DNA of 64,000 nucleotides from Cladorhizidae sp. MBARI D1340-BT2 (lineage: Eukaryota > Porifera > Demospongiae > Poecilosclerida > Cladorhizidae), in NCBI GenBank assembly GCA_028752905.1, contig JAQNBH010000011.1, positions 20,910,602 through 20,974,601 of the forward strand. The letters run 5' to 3'. This document shows positions 62,881-64,000 of the stretch, one piece after another (the first letter of the stretch is position 1; every line of letters begins with the position of its first letter). A program made the translations under genes and the position numbers. The notes beneath the pieces are model-generated. The model did no database searches. It was not told where the DNA came from and worked only from the letters and a program-made list of their open reading frames with translations.

Positions 62881-64000
62881 TGCAATCTAGGTATAACCAG
62901 GCAGTTGATGCATCCTAGGTATACCCAGGCAGTTGATACAACTAGGTATACCTATGCAGCTGATGTAATTTAGGTATACCCAAGCAGTTGATGCAACATA
63001 GGTATAGCCAGGCATTTGATGCAACCCAGGCAGTTGATGCAACCTAGGTATACCCATGCAGTTGATGCAAACTAGGTATAGCCAGGCAGTTGATGCAACC
63101 TAGGTATACCCAGGCAGTTGATGCAAACTATGTATAGCCAGGCACTTGATGCAACCTAAGTATAGCCAGGCAGTTATGCAATCTTGGTACACCCTGGCAG
63201 TTGATGCAACCTAGGTATACCGAGGCAGTTGAATCAACCTAGGTAAACACAGGCAGTTGAAGCAACCTAGGTATACCCAGGCAGTTGATGCAACCTACGT
63301 ATACCCAGTCAGCTGATGCAACCTAGGTATACCCATGCAGTTGATGCAACCTAGGTATACCCAGGCAGCTGATACAATCTAGGTATACACAGGCAGTTGA
63401 TGCAACCTAGGTATACCCAGGTAGCTGATTCATCAACTAGATATACCCAGGCAGTTGATGCAACCTATGTATGCCCAGGCAGCTGATACAATCTAGGTAT
63501 ACCCAGTCAGTTGATGCAACCTAGGTATACACAGGCAGCTGATACAATCTAGGCAATTGATGCAATCTAGGTATACCCAGGCAGCTGATACAACCTAGGT
63601 ATACCCAGGCAGATGATACAACCCAGGCAATTGATGCAACCTAGGTATACCCAGGCAGTTGATTCAAACTAGGTATACCCAGGCAGCTGATGCAACGTAG
63701 GTATACCCACAGGCAGTTGATGCAACCTAGATATACTCAGGCAGTTGGTGCAAACTAGGTATACCCAGACAGTTGATGCAACCAAGGTATACCCAGGCAG
63801 TTCATGCAACCTGGATATACCCAGTCAGTTGATGCAACCTAGGTATACCCAGGCAGCTGATGTAACATAGGTATACCCAGGCAGTAGATGTGACCTAGGT
63901 ATAGCCAGGCAGCTGATGTAACCTAACAATACACAGGCAATGGATGCAACCTAGGTATAGCCAGGCATCTGATGTATAATAGGTATACTCAGGCAATTGT
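62881..64000 (+). repeat. third, partial copy of the 6.2-kb segment (alpha part)
   Basis: Collinear with 58,122-59,241 at a constant offset of 4,759 to the window end (AACTAGGTATACC at 58,181 and 62,940; CTTGGTACACC at 58,424 and 63,183). It shares variants with copy 2 that copy 1 lacks: GATACAACTAGG (near 62,935), GATGTGACC (near 63,889) and GATGTATAATAGG (near 63,973). It also has CCCAGTCAGCTG (near 63,304), as copy 1 does near 52,303 but copy 2 does not. The unit is cut by the window edge. Confidence 0.85.

Larger units (their letters stand above)
1..64000 (+). repeat. 28-bp satellite/minisatellite array filling the window
   Basis: Head-to-tail copies of a 28-bp monomer run from the first to the last base. 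Monomer positions 1-16 are CCTAGGTATACCCAGG and positions 17-28 are CAGTTGATGCAA. All copies I read lie in the same orientation; I saw no inversion, no inserted unique DNA and no transposon. The common substitutions are T20 to C (CAGCTG), G19 to A (CAATTG), G25 to A (GATACAA) and C1 to T (TCTAGG). Length variants of 17, 18, 26, 27, 30, 32 and 38 bp are interspersed. Base content of the consensus is 8 A, 7 C, 7 G and 6 T, with no CpG. The array continues past both window ends. Being gene-free satellite, it suggests eukaryotic heterochromatin (inference). The family name and the host are unknown to me. Confidence 0.98.

Noticed and set aside
1..64000. CRISPR array, because 28 bp is a typical CRISPR repeat length
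   Set aside because: Repeats are directly adjacent with no unique spacers, they diverge from each other, and no cas genes are present.
1..64000. Iterons of a plasmid or phage replication origin
   Set aside because: Iteron clusters have a few to some tens of copies near a replication gene; this array has thousands of bases with no gene and block-level duplications.
1..64000. Telomeric repeat
   Set aside because: The unit is 28 bp, not G-rich on one strand, and does not resemble TTAGGG- or TTTAGGG-type sequence.
1..64000. TATA boxes or -10 elements at GGTATACC
   Set aside because: The motif is part of almost every monomer, lacks any associated gene, and has no positional context of a promoter.
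1..64000. Intrinsic terminators from the 16-bp dyad
   Set aside because: The dyad is not followed by a T-run on either strand, and there is no transcription unit to terminate.

Overview
The whole 64-kb window is one uninterrupted tandem-repeat array. I find no credible gene, RNA gene, transposon or other unique sequence. The basic monomer is 28 bp: positions 1-16 read CCTAGGTATACCCAGG and positions 17-28 read CAGTTGATGCAA, always in the same orientation. It repeats head to tail from the first to the last base, roughly 2,300 times by simple division. Consensus GC is 50 % and the consensus contains no CpG. Gene-free satellite of this scale indicates a eukaryotic nuclear genome, probably a heterochromatic or otherwise repeat-rich locus. 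I do not recognise the monomer as a named satellite and cannot name the organism.

Open reading frames longer than about 60 codons occur only on the minus strand, and all are by-products of the repeat. Because 28 is not a multiple of 3, three monomers (84 bp) read as 28 codons in every frame, ending in a TAG supplied by CCTAGG. Longer frames appear only where a monomer variant or length change removes that TAG.

The array is hierarchical. Level 1 is the 28-bp monomer with recurrent variants: CAGTTG, CAGCTG or CAATTG at positions 17-22, GATGCAA or GATACAA at 22-28, plus 17-, 18-, 26-, 27-, 30-, 32- and 38-bp length variants. Level 2 is clusters recurring at about 735 bp. Level 3 is blocks of about 2.2-2.8 kb. 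Level 4 is segmental tandem duplications of about 5.7, 6.2 and 9.8 kb. Blocks fall into recognisable classes that I call alpha (markers GTCGCCAG, CCCGGG, 18-bp monomers), beta (38-bp chimeric monomer, GATGATGCAATTAGG, AAACATCC) and gamma (GGATCCCC, GTAGATTATGC). These labels are mine and not established names.

Layout: 1-7.7 kb alpha, with a 735-bp unit in tandem; 7.7-14.2 kb beta, three blocks; 14.2-17.4 kb alpha (second copy of 4.4-7.7); 17.4-23.4 kb beta, including a 2,193-bp tandem duplication with only about three substitutions seen by eye; 23.4-29.15 and 29.15-35.88 kb, a beta+gamma segment in tandem, the second copy carrying an internal 978-bp duplication; 35.9-38.4 kb mixed; 38.4-47.8 kb alpha, three successive 2.5-2.9-kb units; 47.8-50.0 kb a mosaic with an abrupt beta/alpha junction; 50.0-56.36 and 56.36-62.6 kb an alpha+beta segment in tandem; 62.6-64.0 kb a rearranged tail resuming a third copy. 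The pattern is what repeated unequal exchange or replication-based amplification would leave. I found no evidence of an undescribed gene system; the interest lies in the nested architecture, the quantised indels, the 16-bp dyad in nearly every monomer and the mosaic junctions. All comparisons were made by eye, so block boundaries are approximate (usually within one or two monomers) and identities are not computed.
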